Assembly: GCF_040939455.1 (NCBI RefSeq)
Contig: NC_134108.1
Span: 36,500,501 to 36,564,500 of the forward strand
DNA from: Microcebus murinus
Taxonomy: Eukaryota; Chordata; Mammalia; Primates; Cheirogaleidae
Length of the DNA stretch: 64,000 bases
Direction of reading: 5' to 3'
The notes beneath the pieces were generated by a model, which saw nothing but the letters and a program-made list of their open reading frames with translations, ran no database searches and was not told the DNA's origin. The translations under genes were made by a program, and so were the position numbers. Below, in pieces: positions 10,778 to 21,889 of this stretch; the first letter of the stretch is position 1, and every line of letters starts with the position of its first letter.

Positions 10778-11515
10778 ATTCAACAATTATTCATTGAGTA
10801 CCTATCCAGTACCAGGCATGGGGTCACTGGAGGGTATATTATAAACAGAAGAGAATTCCCTACCCTTCTGGAGTTCACCTTCTAGGGTACTAATCTTAAT
10901 TCATTAACTATATAGTATGATATAAGATATAAAATGCTATGAGAAAAAATAGAGGAGAGCCACCTTTACTGGGAGAGCAAGGGTGAGGGGAGGGTGCAAT
11001 TTTAAAATGGGTGGTTAGGGTAAGAGTAACTAAAAAGACATTTGACTTAGATAGTCATACATATGTCCCAGAGGAAAGGAACTCAAAAGAGAGAGAATAG
11101 TGGAAAGCCCTGAGACAGTGTGTGCCTGGAGTGTCGGAGTCCTGGGTGGCTAAAAATAGAGTGAGAAGGGGTGCAAAAGGTGCCAAGTTGAGGCAGCTCA
11201 TGGAGGGCCTTACAGCTATCGCAGACTTACCAGCAGGGGATGAAAGCCTTTTGAGGATGTTTAGCGGAGAAGTGACATGATCTGGTTTTTGCTTTAAAAG
11301 GATCGCTCTGGCTGCTCTGTGGAGAACAGAAGCTGGGGACCAGTGAGAGGCCAGGCAGGAGATAATGATGGCTTGGGCCAGGGTGGCAGTAGTGGAGGTG
11401 AGAAAAGTTGTGGGATTCTGTATATACCTTGAGAGTAGAGGCAAGGAGATTTACTGTAAGGTTGGAGTGGGCTATGAGAGAGAGAAGCTCCAAGAGAAAT
11501 CTCATTCCCACTGGA
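10778..11515 (-). repeat. L2 LINE 3' portion, antisense (long copy)
   Basis: It opens with CATTCAACAATTATTCATTG and GTACCAGGCATGG, the reverse complement of the L2 terminus. It then runs through GTGACATGATCTGGTTTTTG and GATCGCTCTGGCTGCTCTGT, the reverse complement of the conserved L2 ORF2 end. It is one of the longest L2 copies in the window. The 129-codon frame at 11055-11444 on the minus strand is the L2 sense strand read in a surviving frame, not an independent gene. Confidence 0.8.
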
Positions 11516-12057
11516 TTCCAGTTCTGGGATGAAAGTTCTATCCAGATGTTTCTACGCTCTCAAAGCATTCATATGTTTATATGAATGGATAAGTTTCTAT
11601 GTTCTCAAAACACTGATACATTTATATGAGTGGACACAATCTCAGAATCCTTTGAATTCTCACCTATTGATTATTATTATGAATTAGATCAATATTGAAC
11701 TTCATGAATAAGAACAAGTGTTTTCTGATATTATAATGATAGAAAAATAAGCATTTATGAATTTTGACGGCTGATTTAATTGGAAATGCCTTCATTTCTG
11801 GTGTTTCTTAATTGGGGTTTAGAGGAAATAACTGAGAAAGGCATCTGAACTAATCTTATAAGCAGAAAACAACTAATGCTACGGAATGTCTGTAGTTTAT
11901 TTGCTTGCTTTAATAAATGAAATTTTGTCATCAAATTAAAGTATACAGATTACAAATCCATTCAATACTCACCATATCACTTCCATCAATGCACCAAAGA
12001 GAAACACTTAAGGCAGAAAACATTTTAGTTGATAAAGTAGAAAGACTAAACTACATG
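11516..12057. other. No recognised feature
   Basis: AT-rich sequence. A short imperfect duplication (TCTACGCTCTCAAAGCATTC and TCTATGTTCTCAAAACACTG) lies at about 11550-11625. Confidence 0.5.
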
Positions 12058-13413
12058 GATTAAAATTAAATATCTAAAACCATCCTCATATAGCCATCTA
12101 ATCTTTGACAAAGTAGATAAAAACACACACTGGGGAAAAGAATCCTTATTCAATAAATGGTGCCGGGAAAACTGGATAGCCACATGTAGAAGGCTAAAAC
12201 AAGATCCATACCGCCCACCTCTCACAAAAATCAACTCATAATTGATCCCAGACTTAAACCTAAGGCATGAAACTATAACAATTCTAGAAGAAAATGTTGG
12301 AAAAACTCTTAAAGACATTGACCTAGGGAAAGAATTTATGAAGAAGATCCCAAAGGCAATCACAGCAACAACAAAAATACATAAATGGGATCTGATCAAA
12401 TTTAAAAGCTTCTGCACAGCCAAGAAAACTGTCATGAGAGCAAACAGACAACCTACAGAATAGGAAAAAATATTCGCATGCTACACATCTGATAAAGGGC
12501 TGATAACTAGAATCTATATAGAACTCAGGAAAATCAGCAAGAAAAAAATAAAACAGCCCCCTTCAAATGTGGGCAAAGGACATGAACAGAAACTTTTCAA
12601 AAGAAGACAATCTAATGGATAATAAACATATGAAAAAATATTCAACATCTCTAATAATCAGAAATGCAAATCAAATCCACAATGAGATATAACTTAAGTC
12701 CAGTGAGAACAGCTTTTATCAAAAAAGGCCCAAAACAATAAATGTTGGCATGGATGTGGAGAGATAGGAACACTCATACACTGCTGGTGGGACTGCAAAC
12801 TAGTACATCTGTGGAAAGTAATATGGAGATACCTCAAAGAGCTAAAAGTAGAACTACCATTTGATCCAGCAATCCAACTATCAGACATCTACCAAGAGGA
12901 AAAAAAGACATTCTATAAAAAAGACATCTGCACTAGAATGTTTATAGCAGCACAATTCACACTTGCAAAGATGTGGAAACAACCCAAGTGCCCATCAGTA
13001 CATGAGTGGATTAATAAAATGTGGTATATGTATATCATGGGGTTCTACTCAGCCACAAAAAAACAATGGTGATCTAGCACCTCTTGTATTATCCTGGATA
13101 GAGCTAGAGCCCATTCTACTAAGTGAAGTATCACAAGAATGGAAAAACAAGCACCACATGTACTCACCATCACATTGATATTAACTGATCAATACTTATA
13201 TGCATATATAGTAGTAACATTCAATGGGTTTTAGGCAGATGGGAGGGGGAGGAGGGACTAGGTATATTCTACCTAATGGGCGTGGTGCACACCGTCTGGG
13301 GGATGGACATGCTTAAAGCTCTGACTCAGGTGGGGCAAAGGCAATACATGTAACCTAACCATGTGTACCCCCCTAAAATGCTGAAAGAAAAAAAAAGAAA
13401 AGAAAGAAAAAAA
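12058..13413 (+). mobile_element. L1 LINE, 5'-truncated, strepsirrhine type
   Basis: It covers the last part of ORF2 (a surviving frame at 12242-12463 carries the C-terminal wording [15 protein letters not shown]), the 3' UTR and an A-rich tail at 13387-13413. The 3' UTR has the lemur-type run CCTAATGGGCGTGGTGCACA and CATGTAACCTAACCATGTGT before the tail. The element is 5'-truncated and inactive. The 129-codon minus-strand frame at 12046-12435 is its shadow. Confidence 0.92.
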
Positions 13414-13834
13414 TTGGCTAGTTTATCACATATCACTTGGGACTCAATATTGTAGTTAGCTTAACTTTAGAAAGTGATAAAACAAGTATTTCCTCCATAG
13501 AGCACTTTACATTGGGAGTTTTGAATTAAAAAAATTATGAATAAACTACTTATATTTAATCTAGTATATTTATTTTAGAATTTGTATTTCTGAAGATTAG
13601 ATTTCCAAGAACCAAATAATACTGGTTCTCTCTGGACTAAAGAATGTTTGGCTTTGACACTTTTTATATAAATAATTTGTTAAGCCTATGAAAGAGGTAT
13701 TTGAGAAAAATAGAACACTTTGTTACTATTTTTATCTCAGTGGTATAAGTTGTATATGCACATGAAGTTCAGAAAAAAATATCCTGGAGAGATTTCTGCT
13801 AAGTCTGTGTTTCCTCTGTGACAACTTTCCCAAT
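13414..13834. other. No recognised feature
   Basis: AT-rich sequence between the L1 and a MIR; no gene or repeat is recognised. Confidence 0.55.
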
Positions 13835-14085
13835 ACTGACATGGGCTCTGGAGCCAAACCATGTGAGTTCAAATCCTGGCTCAGCCACTTACTAGCTGTG
13901 AAACAGAGGGAAGTGCATTTAAACTTTCTGTGTTTTTGTTTCCTGGTGTATAGCAAAGGGGTTAATAAAAATACACCATCATCTGATTATTATGTGAAGA
14001 TTAAAAGAGTTAATACATATAAAGCATTTAGAACCATGTCCGACACACAATAAACACCCTTTAAACATTAGCTATGATGGTTGTT
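13835..14085 (+). repeat. MIR SINE, nearly full length
   Basis: GGGCTCTGGAGCCAAACC, then GAGTTCAAATCCTGGCTCAG and CACTTACTAGCTGTG, is the tRNA-derived and core region of MIR. The rest runs to AGCATTTAGAACCATGTCCG and an ATTAGCTATGATGG end. The B-box homology is visible but decayed. The 70-codon frame over it is not a gene. Confidence 0.9.
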
Positions 14086-14214
14086 GAGAATACTCAACAA
14101 TAGTACTTTCCCTATCCTCTTTAACAGATCCTTGTTAAGTGTATCTGACTTCCTGGGGCCAGAAAGGGAACTTTGAAAGCTTCTGCTCTAGATCAACTTA
14201 ATGATTTACGACCT

Positions 14215-14605
14215 CTATGGTCTGGCCTCTGACTTTCTTTTGATTTCTCAAACATGCTAATCAGTTCCCATTGTACTAGCTACTTCTTCCTCTGGGAATG
14301 CCCCTCTCCTTGAGATGTTTGGATGCCATATTCCCTCTAGTCATTCAGATTTCAGTTTAAAAGTCACTGCCTCAGGGAAACATCCTTTACTCCCAAACTA
14401 AAATCAATACCCACTCTCTCTTTTATTTCACTCTGATTATTTCTCTGAAAATACTTGTGACTTTCTAAAACTCTTCATGATAATTTTTTTAAATTTTTGT
14501 CTCTCCTGATTAACTTGTAAGTAACTCTATTCAGAGTAGCAAGAACAGTACATATATACAATATTTGCTGCATAAATATTTGTTGGGTGACTGAACAAAC
14601 AAGGT
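14215..14605 (+). repeat. L2 LINE 3' end, sense
   Basis: GTCTGGCCTCTGACTTTC through TCACTGCCTCAGGGAAACAT to ATAAATATTTGTTGGGTGAC matches the sense order of the L2 3' UTR and terminus. Confidence 0.7.
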
Positions 14606-16494
14606 AAAAGTCAAAATTTATATCGCCTTAGCTTTAAATTATCTGCCCAACCTCTGTATACTTAACTCCACAAACAATCTGACAGACTCACAACACTGCC
14701 CTACATGGTTTAGGCAGCATTAAATCTACATTGCTAATAAATTAAAGAACTCACAGTGCCAGAAAGACTAAATGGTCAGCTACTGGCATCGTATTCATAC
14801 ATTAAAAAAAAAACATATTTTTGCTCAGTATTTTACTAGACTGATTTTTACACAATTTCTTAAGAAAATTTGTGATTCATTGAAGCAATCTGCCTATGCA
14901 ATGCCAGTAACAAGACAAACAAAATATCTAGTAACCCAGAAATATCCTCCTTATTATATGCTTCAAATTTCCCACTTGTTCAAAATACACCTATTATTAT
15001 CTTTTGGAATTAGTATACCAAAGATTACAATTTGGGAAATGATTAAATAGATAAGGTGTATTTGAAATCATCTATAGATGATTTTTAATGCAATATAAAT
15101 ACTAACTTTCCCACTAGAGATTTTAGAAATACATTTCCCTAGCTCCAAAGAGCAAATGTTAAATGTGCTTTCTTTTACAAATAACCCTACCCATATGAAA
15201 TGTACTGAGATATGTCCCCCCAAAGTCCCCTTCCCACTGAAAACAGAAGTCTCAAAGAAAAGAGACACGTGATATTTTAGAATTTATAGTTATGTTTTTC
15301 TACTTCAACAAAAATCAACATGAGTTATTTCCAGGCCTAATCTGAGTTCGTCTCCACCTCTCCACCTTTTGTTTTCCTGGAGAACACAGAAAATGCCATA
15401 GATCAAAGTCTGTTTTCTCTGAGCACATAGCGAGTGGAAGGCTGTACACTAACTGCCACTGTGTCAGATAGATAATGACAGATGTAATGTATATAGCACC
15501 TCAGTAGACAAAGGATTCTTCGCTTATCCTATGGAGGACGGAAGACAATGAATTAGTGCCCTGCATGCACAGATTGCCAAGAGGAACACGCCACCAGCCA
15601 GAGCAGCAAAAACAAACAATCACAAATGCCTCTGTGGTTTACAAGTGGTCATTTTTCAAAGAGACGCGTCTGGATAGAGAGGAGCGGCTCCTGGCAAATG
15701 GGAGAAAAGTAATGCTATGTTTCACAAGCGTTTCTGGGAAGATGCTTCCATCAAATATTCATGGTAGCCACCTCTTGTCTATATGAGCCTAGTTGATAGA
15801 ATAATAGTGCCGATTCACCTGGCACCAAATCTCAGCCCCCTTCCCATTCACCAACTAGTAAATCTTGGCTGTCAGTGATAGGAGCTGATGGGAAATGATA
15901 GCCTTATTGAGCTGCCTCATGAACTGTAACTCATTTGTTCTCAAGACCCAGACTGACAGCCCTTGCATTTCTCCTTCCAGCAAAATTGAGCATAAATCAC
16001 TTTATCATTTTTCCACATGACAGTTTATCAGAATTCTGGAATTCTATATGAAGTCAAAGGGGCTGGTGATAGAAAATGAGACAAGTTCTATCCTGTAGCG
16101 GAAGAGGACTGCCCCTCCAAAGGCATTAATGCCATCATAAAAATACCAGTGAGATTCAACTAAATACAAATTCTCTTCCCTTTGAAAGATAGTGCATCAG
16201 CTTTTCTTTTTTCTCCAGAGTCTTCTGTGTGAGAAAGAGGTAGGGGAGTGAAGTTATGGAATATAATTATGCCTTTTTTTCTAACAAGCAAGTGGGAAAA
16301 GTGAATCAGTCCAGTTAATGATTCTGCTACCTAATTTCAGTGGTGGTATCTTCTAAGTGTGAATGGTCAGAGTGTGACGGGCTAATATTGAGGCCATACC
16401 AGGTTTAAACCAAAGAAAATCTGTTAAACTAATTTAAAACAACCCACCAGCTTTGCATTCCCTTCTTCAAAAATATTTTTACAAGTGTACATAC
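14606..16494. other. Repeat-free stretch, candidate conserved non-coding element
   Basis: No repeat family is recognisable over almost 1.9 kb. From about 15300 to 16250 the base composition is more balanced than its surroundings and a CpG-bearing palindrome is retained (15662-15671). The 76-codon frame at 15556-15786 starts MPCMHRLPRG but has no known motif and no clear splice context, so I do not call it an exon. Cross-species conservation would be needed to call this an enhancer. Confidence 0.4.
15662..15671. other. CpG-containing palindrome AGACGCGTCT
   Basis: A perfect 10-bp palindrome with an ACGCGT core holding two CpGs. Such a core is rare in CpG-depleted primate DNA. It lies in the repeat-free candidate element. 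Confidence 0.5.
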
Positions 16495-16745
16495 TCTGTT
16501 TCCAACGAGGAATACAAAGACAACTGAGATGCCCTGAGTGTTTAGGAGCTCACAAACTTACGGGCGTGTAGGGGCGAACCAGGAAGGCCAACCTACAAGG
16601 AGGATGGTTCCTATAGTAGTGGACAGGGCATGTTGGTGCATTGGAGAAATGGGAGAGGAAGTGGTTAATTGTTGGATGAGGGAGGGAGGAGTCTGGAAAG
16701 ACTTCTCAGAGAGTTGACTCTAAAGTCAAATCTGAGAAGATGATG
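16495..16745 (-). repeat. L2 LINE fragment, antisense
   Basis: CCCTGAGTGTTTAGGAGCTC and GGAGGGAGGAGTCTGGAAAG followed by CTTCTCAGAGAGTTGAC correspond to the reverse complement of the L2 3' UTR. Confidence 0.5.
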
Positions 16746-16765
16746 CAGTGTTTTCACCAAGTGTT

Positions 16766-16905
16766 GCTTTAATTAATTAAATCATTTGATTAAACATGTG
16801 CCTATTGGACATACATTTTCAACAGAGGTAATATCACCCCCAAGAAGGAAAAATTGATCCTTGAGGATGAAAAAGTCTTATTTCTTATTTACAAGGCACA
16901 TAAGT
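16766..16905. repeat. Direct repeat copy A (hAT-like sequence)
   Basis: About 140 bp shared, with scattered changes, with 17808-17946. The shared core is ATTTTCAACAGAGGTRATAT followed by CACCCCYAAGRAGGAAAA, which resembles the ends of hAT MITEs (a fused TCAAC and GGTGAT motif). The family is not named. Confidence 0.6.
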
Positions 16906-17622
16906 GGAATAGTGACTCACCTGGTGGTGGCTATAGAGTCTGGAAGTCTAGTCAGTTTATTTCACCTTCACTTTAATCTAAACATAAGTCTTTCTCAGTG
17001 GTTCAATTGATTTTATAATTTTAAATAGATATATTTAAAGATCCACAGCACCACCTAAGATTTAACATGCATGCCTTTATACACTGGGGATCTGTAATAT
17101 AACAACACATCTGAGCACCCTAGTTATGGGACAGAAAACATTGCATACATATGGCTTGACAATCTCATTTAGCACCCACATTCCCTGTATGAGAGGGAAA
17201 GTACAGATTAAACTCTCCCTCATTGCTCCTGGTGTAATCATCAACATTCTGGCTTTAAAACTCCCTGAATGTGGCTCTACATGACTCTAGCATGGCAGGT
17301 TCTGAAGCATGGCCATAAATAAACTGCTTTCACATTCAAGATATGCACAAAGTTGTGACACCAACTAAATCTCCTTTTTGAAATTTGCTCTTCTGAAAGA
17401 TCACTATTCAGATTAAGAAGAGAATTTAACAGAGTTTATGTATTTTTTAAGGCCAAACAATCACATTTATTTTCCTATTCCCCAAAGTCTTCTTTCAGAA
17501 CATTAATTCTGGCTTTCATTGATATATTTCAGTACCTGAACTGTGAACTGACCCCTTATTCCTCTTGTTTTCTTTGGTTGGTGGTTGAAACATCCATTTA
17601 TATAAGCATTCATGGAGCTGTT
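16906..17622. other. No recognised feature
   Basis: Lies between the two direct repeat copies. No gene or named repeat. Confidence 0.5.
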
Positions 17623-17628
17623 TACATA

Positions 17629-17668
<40 letters not shown>

Positions 17669-17735
17669 TTATACATATAAAAACACAATTATATAGATGC
17701 ATATATATATATATATAAACACAATTATATAGATG
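17623..17735. repeat. (TA)n microsatellite with a duplicated flank
   Basis: Two TA runs (about 17630-17665 and 17700-17717) are separated by, and followed by, copies of ACACAATTATATAGATG. Slippage has therefore duplicated a 37-bp unit as well as the dinucleotide. Confidence 0.9.
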
Positions 17736-17807
17736 TGTTACAAATACCTTGAAAATGCCAAAATTTAAATTTGCATCCCTCAGATGGCAGTGGTGTCTCT
17801 GATTTGT

Positions 17808-17946
17808 CATTTTAATTAGTGAAATCATTGGATTAAATATATACCTATGGGACATGTGCATTTTCAACAGAGGTGATATCACCCCTAAGGAGGAAAAGTT
17901 TGTCCTTGGAGGTGAAAAATCATATTTTTTATATATAAGGCACAGA
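17808..17946. repeat. Direct repeat copy B (hAT-like sequence)
   Basis: The second copy of the segment at 16766-16905, in the same orientation and 1.04 kb away. Homology reaches into the left flank (ATTGGATTAAATATATACCT against ATTTGATTAAACATGTGCCT). Confidence 0.6.
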
Positions 17947-18639
17947 TATGCGTATACTATACAAACAGATATACACAATATATCTGTGGATTAAACTTTC
18001 ATGGGAGTGGGAATCCTCGGAGAACAACAATGGAAAACTAAAGGTTGAGAGCACCATCATAGGGTATGTGTAGTGGTGTATCAATAAATAGTAGTAATGA
18101 ATTTTAGATATTTTTCAAAGAAAGTAAGCCTAGTGACTACTTTGGCTTTCACGGTTTTATTTTGATTTGCAGTGGAGTGATAGCAGTTTCAGTCATTTCT
18201 CTGAAGAGAGTGGAAAATAAGGCATAAATAGAAATTCTACTTGTGGGAATCTAGCCAGAGATATTACAGTGAGTAACTAGAGATTGGGGACCGGGAAAAA
18301 TCAGTTATCCCATCAAACAAGCCCCTGGCTGCAAAACAGTTGGCAGTTTCTCTTTCCCAAGCAACCTCTGCCTGTGGTACAGTGTCAGAATGAGCATCTC
18401 AATCCCTTTGCAATCATATGCACTTGATAAAATCTCTCTAGAAATTAGTCTTTCTAAAAATAGGCAATGAAGATTTTATTATCTCATTCTAATTTATTGC
18501 CATTTTCACTCGATAAAGTTCCATTAAATGTCTATGGAGGTCACGCATATTAGCAAGACAGAGCAGCTCTAAAAGCATGTCTGAATCATACTGAAAATTC
18601 ATGACACCCAAGTAATTGAAAGCTTGTAAGGAATTGGAG

Positions 18640-18642
<3 letters not shown>
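17947..18642. other. No recognised feature
   Basis: No gene or named repeat. It ends at the GT microsatellite. Confidence 0.55.

Positions 18643-18687
<45 letters not shown>
18643..18687. repeat. (GT)22 microsatellite
   Basis: An uninterrupted TG run of about 45 bp, so likely polymorphic between individuals. Confidence 0.95.
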
Positions 18688-18689
<2 letters not shown>

Positions 18690-18711
18690 ATCTGCACCTG
18701 AAAATGTGTAT

Positions 18712-19385
18712 GATGGTTTAAAAGGTCCACCTATCAAGAGGTGGAGTATATGTCACCTCCCCGTGAACCTGAGAGTCTTTGTGACTGTCTCAACAAACAG
18801 ATGTGAGAGAAGTGGTACTGCATGATTTCTGAAGCCATAAAGAAAATACATTTCCACCTATTTTGGGGATATACAACTTTGGAGCTCTTTGCTATCATGT
18901 AAGAATACCACCTGAAGCTACCATGCTGGAGAAACTACATGGAGATAATACAAGGGAATGGAAAGAGATAATAGGTTGTTCCAGTCCCCAGGTGTTTGCA
19001 TCTTGTAAGCCCATGTGCCAGATACGTGAGTGAGTATGCCTTAGAACAGCGATCACCAACATTTTTGGCACCAGGGACTGGTTTCATGAAAGACAATTTT
19101 TCCATGGACTGGGGGTGGGAAGATGGGGTGTCATGGGTAGTGGGGGTGGTGCAGAGCTCAGGTAGTGATGCACAGCCCATTTCCTAACAGGCTATGGACT
19201 GGTACTGGGCCAGGGCTTGGGGACCATAGCCTTAGAAGATTGCAGGCCTAGCCACCTTCTGACTACAACCATACAAAAGACCCAAGTTAGAACCACCCAG
19301 TTAAGCCCAGTCAACTTGAGATCATGTAAAATGATGATCTTTGCTGTTGTCATTGTTGTAAATCACTAAATCTTGGAATACGGCA
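18712..19385 (+). repeat. Old mammalian interspersed repeat, split by a hAT MITE
   Basis: The two halves (18712-19038 and 19238-19385) read continuously when the hAT insertion between them is set aside. Wording such as TTGCATCTTGTAAGCCCATG, AGAACCACCCAGTTAAGC and TGTAAATCACTAAATCTTGG recalls a common LTR-like eutherian repeat that ends in a TAAGCCACTAAGTTTTGG-type motif. I cannot name the family. Confidence 0.5.
19047..19229. mobile_element. hAT MITE with perfect 8-bp target duplication
   Basis: 183 bp with imperfect inverted ends (CAGCGATCACCAACATTTTT against GGGCTTGGGGACCATAG). It has an internal CACCAGGGACTGGTTTCATG and is flanked by CCTTAGAA on both sides (19039-19046 and 19230-19237). 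The 8-bp duplication is a hAT hallmark. The text resembles a widespread non-autonomous Tip100-like element; the subfamily is not assigned. Small open frames on both strands here are shadows. Confidence 0.88.
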
Positions 19386-20044
19386 ATGATGTTTTTATAC
19401 AGAATCATATAATGGGAACATGTGATCATATGCACCAAATGAGAATGATTCCATGATGACCACATATTTCCAGAGAAACTTTTCTTTTCAAAATAACTTG
19501 GGCTATTTTCTGGAATATTATAGCATGAAGGAAGGCTTTTTTAAAAAACTGAACAAACTAATTTTCTATATTGTAAATTTTATCAAAGAATTATTCCAAT
19601 AGTTCATTTTCCTTAAAAATAATTATACTTGGTAACTAACATTGTATATTTTATCTCTTAGGTTTTCCAAAATTTTGAAATATTTGTTTTCTATTACATG
19701 GTCTTTTCCTTTGAAATCTTTCTTACATTTACCCCTTGGCTTTTCCATTGCCTCATTTCTTTCACCTAAATTTAACGTCTCCTTGACCATCTTATTTTAA
19801 TCATCTTATTTGAGTTCAGTTCCTGCTGACTCTCTCTAGCATTGTGTACTTTTTAAATGCACATTCAAATGATTATCCAGCCAGACTCCGCAACAATTCA
19901 GGATTGGCCCAGAGACATGAGGAGGTCTGGCAGCAAGGGCAGTAGTAGCTGCCAGAGACCAGCACAGTAAACTGATGTCTGTGTTACCAGTGCCAGCACC
20001 AGCTCATTAAAGCCCCCTGTTCTCTGCCTCTTGAGGCCTTAGGG
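19386..20044. other. No recognised feature
   Basis: AT-rich, with no gene or named repeat. Confidence 0.5.
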
Positions 20045-20575
20045 TTGTTCATTTATTCATTTATTTATTTAGTCCTTCATGCCATGAGTCTATAAAAAAC
20101 ATCAACTACAATGCCAAACACTGTCTTAGCAACAATGGTACAAAGAAAATAAAATATGACCTCAGTCTTCAAAAGATTCTGTCTGGAGAAAGCCAACCAC
20201 AGTGAATTTGAAGACCATTAATGAATGGCTGGCCACAACAGAAGTGTGCATAAAGTGCTATGGGAACACAGAAGAGGAAATTCCCATGTCAGCCTAGGGA
20301 GATTAGAGAAGATATCTCAGACAATGCAACATTGAAACTGATAATTAAATAAAGAATGGAAAATCACAAAGAAAGAATGTGAGTTCACAGGCATGACAAC
20401 AAGATGGATGTTAAGGTTCACATTCAAGAAATATAAAGTAGCTGGTTCTGCTAAACTGTAGGGCTTCTGAGGGATACAGGGTATGGGAAGATAGATCCAT
20501 GTCTTGTGAGAACAGGTGAGGGCTGGATATTAAAAACCTTGCTTGCAATGCATATTCTTCAATGCTCTTACATAA
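20045..20575 (-). repeat. L2 LINE 3' portion, antisense
   Basis: TTCATTTATTCATTTATTTA leads into a decayed L2 terminus (AATGCCAAACACTGTCTTAG), then GTGCTATGGGAACACAGAAG and GTGAGTTCACAGGCATGAC, in the order of the L2 reverse complement. Confidence 0.55.
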
Positions 20576-21889
20576 TATACACCCCACATTGGCACATGGG
20601 CACAAACATGCACCCACACAGATACACATACTTTTAGGCTTGAAGTGGCATTTAGTGTTAAAATTAATAATTGGGTGATACCAGAGATTCAAGTTATAAA
20701 ATCTTACATCTAGTCTTGGAAAAGATGTATCTCCTTCGTTCTACATCTCCCCTAAAAAAGAGATGTCCCTTGCCTTAAATATTTCTTTAGGTTCCTTGAG
20801 AATATCTTCTGAATGATTAACTCACCCTATACTTATGAAGGATTTCCTAATATTTTGCTTCTGTTTTTCCCTGTTGTAGCTTTTACTTAGACTGCCCTCA
20901 CTGACAAATGAGAATCATCAACTCTTAACTTATTTATAACATCCTTTTATATATTTGCAGGAGAGCTTGGGGAGCAATTCAAACAGAAATGCAGCTGCTT
21001 TCAGTTCAACTAAATAAAAAACCCAGCATACTTAGTTTCGTCTCTCAAATATGGCATCTTGGCACAGTGATATTGTTAACAAAGAATTGTATATAGTGTA
21101 GAAGAGTCCCAGTTATTACCCAGCAATTTGGGGTTGGGGTGAAATATGTCTCCAGCTCTTTGATGGTATTTCTGTTTTGTAAGAAGTGTTCATTCCCTGA
21201 AAAGTAATGTTTACAAATTTAGTTTATGGTACTTAAGAAATAGAAAGAGTGGAAGGAGCTTCAGAATGAAAGATTCTTAAAAACAAAACAAAATTCTGAA
21301 TAGTAACTAGCAATTGAAAGACTGCTGGATCCAATTTTTTAGTTATTTGCGGGAATATAGAGAAAGTATTCTGATGAGCTAAAAAGCATTATAGTGGCAT
21401 AGATGCAGACAGAAAGTAAATAAGAAAACATTAAAAATGTTTTCAGAAGGGCTAGAAAAATCTGTATTTGGCATTCTATTCTCCTAATACAAAACCTAAA
21501 TAATATGTAATTTTAAATAAATTATTAAATTGTCAGCATGAAAGTATGACAAGTTTTTTTATAACCCAAAATTGGATCTCTTTCCATTGTTCCAAGGGAT
21601 TGGAAGAATGAATATATTCCCATTAAATCAAGGAAACATGTGGTTCATCAGACCAGTGATGAAATTGTTGACCAGTGAAATTGTTGCCTGTTCCTGTATA
21701 TTAAACATAGATAATAATTAACTCTTAAATATGTTCCATGAACCCTAAGAAGTTTGCAGAGATTAACTAATACTAAAACACAACAACAAAACTATGTAGT
21801 TGGTGCTATAATTGTCCAAATTATCCAAGTATATGTTTCCTCCAAAAAAGGAACCAGAATACGGAGCAGATACTCACATTTTGAACAGA
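20576..21889. other. No recognised feature
   Basis: No gene or named repeat over 1.3 kb of AT-rich sequence. Confidence 0.5.

Noticed and set aside
11055..11444. 129-codon minus-strand open frame
   Set aside because: It reads through the L2 element at 10778-11515; the frame is a relic of L2 sense sequence.
12046..12435. 129-codon minus-strand open frame
   Set aside because: It is antisense to a clear L1 ORF2 C-terminus and therefore a shadow.
15556..15786. 76-codon frame in the conserved-looking stretch
   Set aside because: No known motif, no convincing acceptor and donor pair, and no neighbouring exon; conservation data would be needed.
16031..16047. GAATTCTGGAATTC as a heat shock element
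   Set aside because: Only one pair of units is in the correct 5-bp register; two nearby EcoRI-type palindromes explain the look.
17622..17978. 118-codon minus-strand frame ending in Tyr-Ile repeats
   Set aside because: The repeats are the translation of a (TA)n microsatellite.
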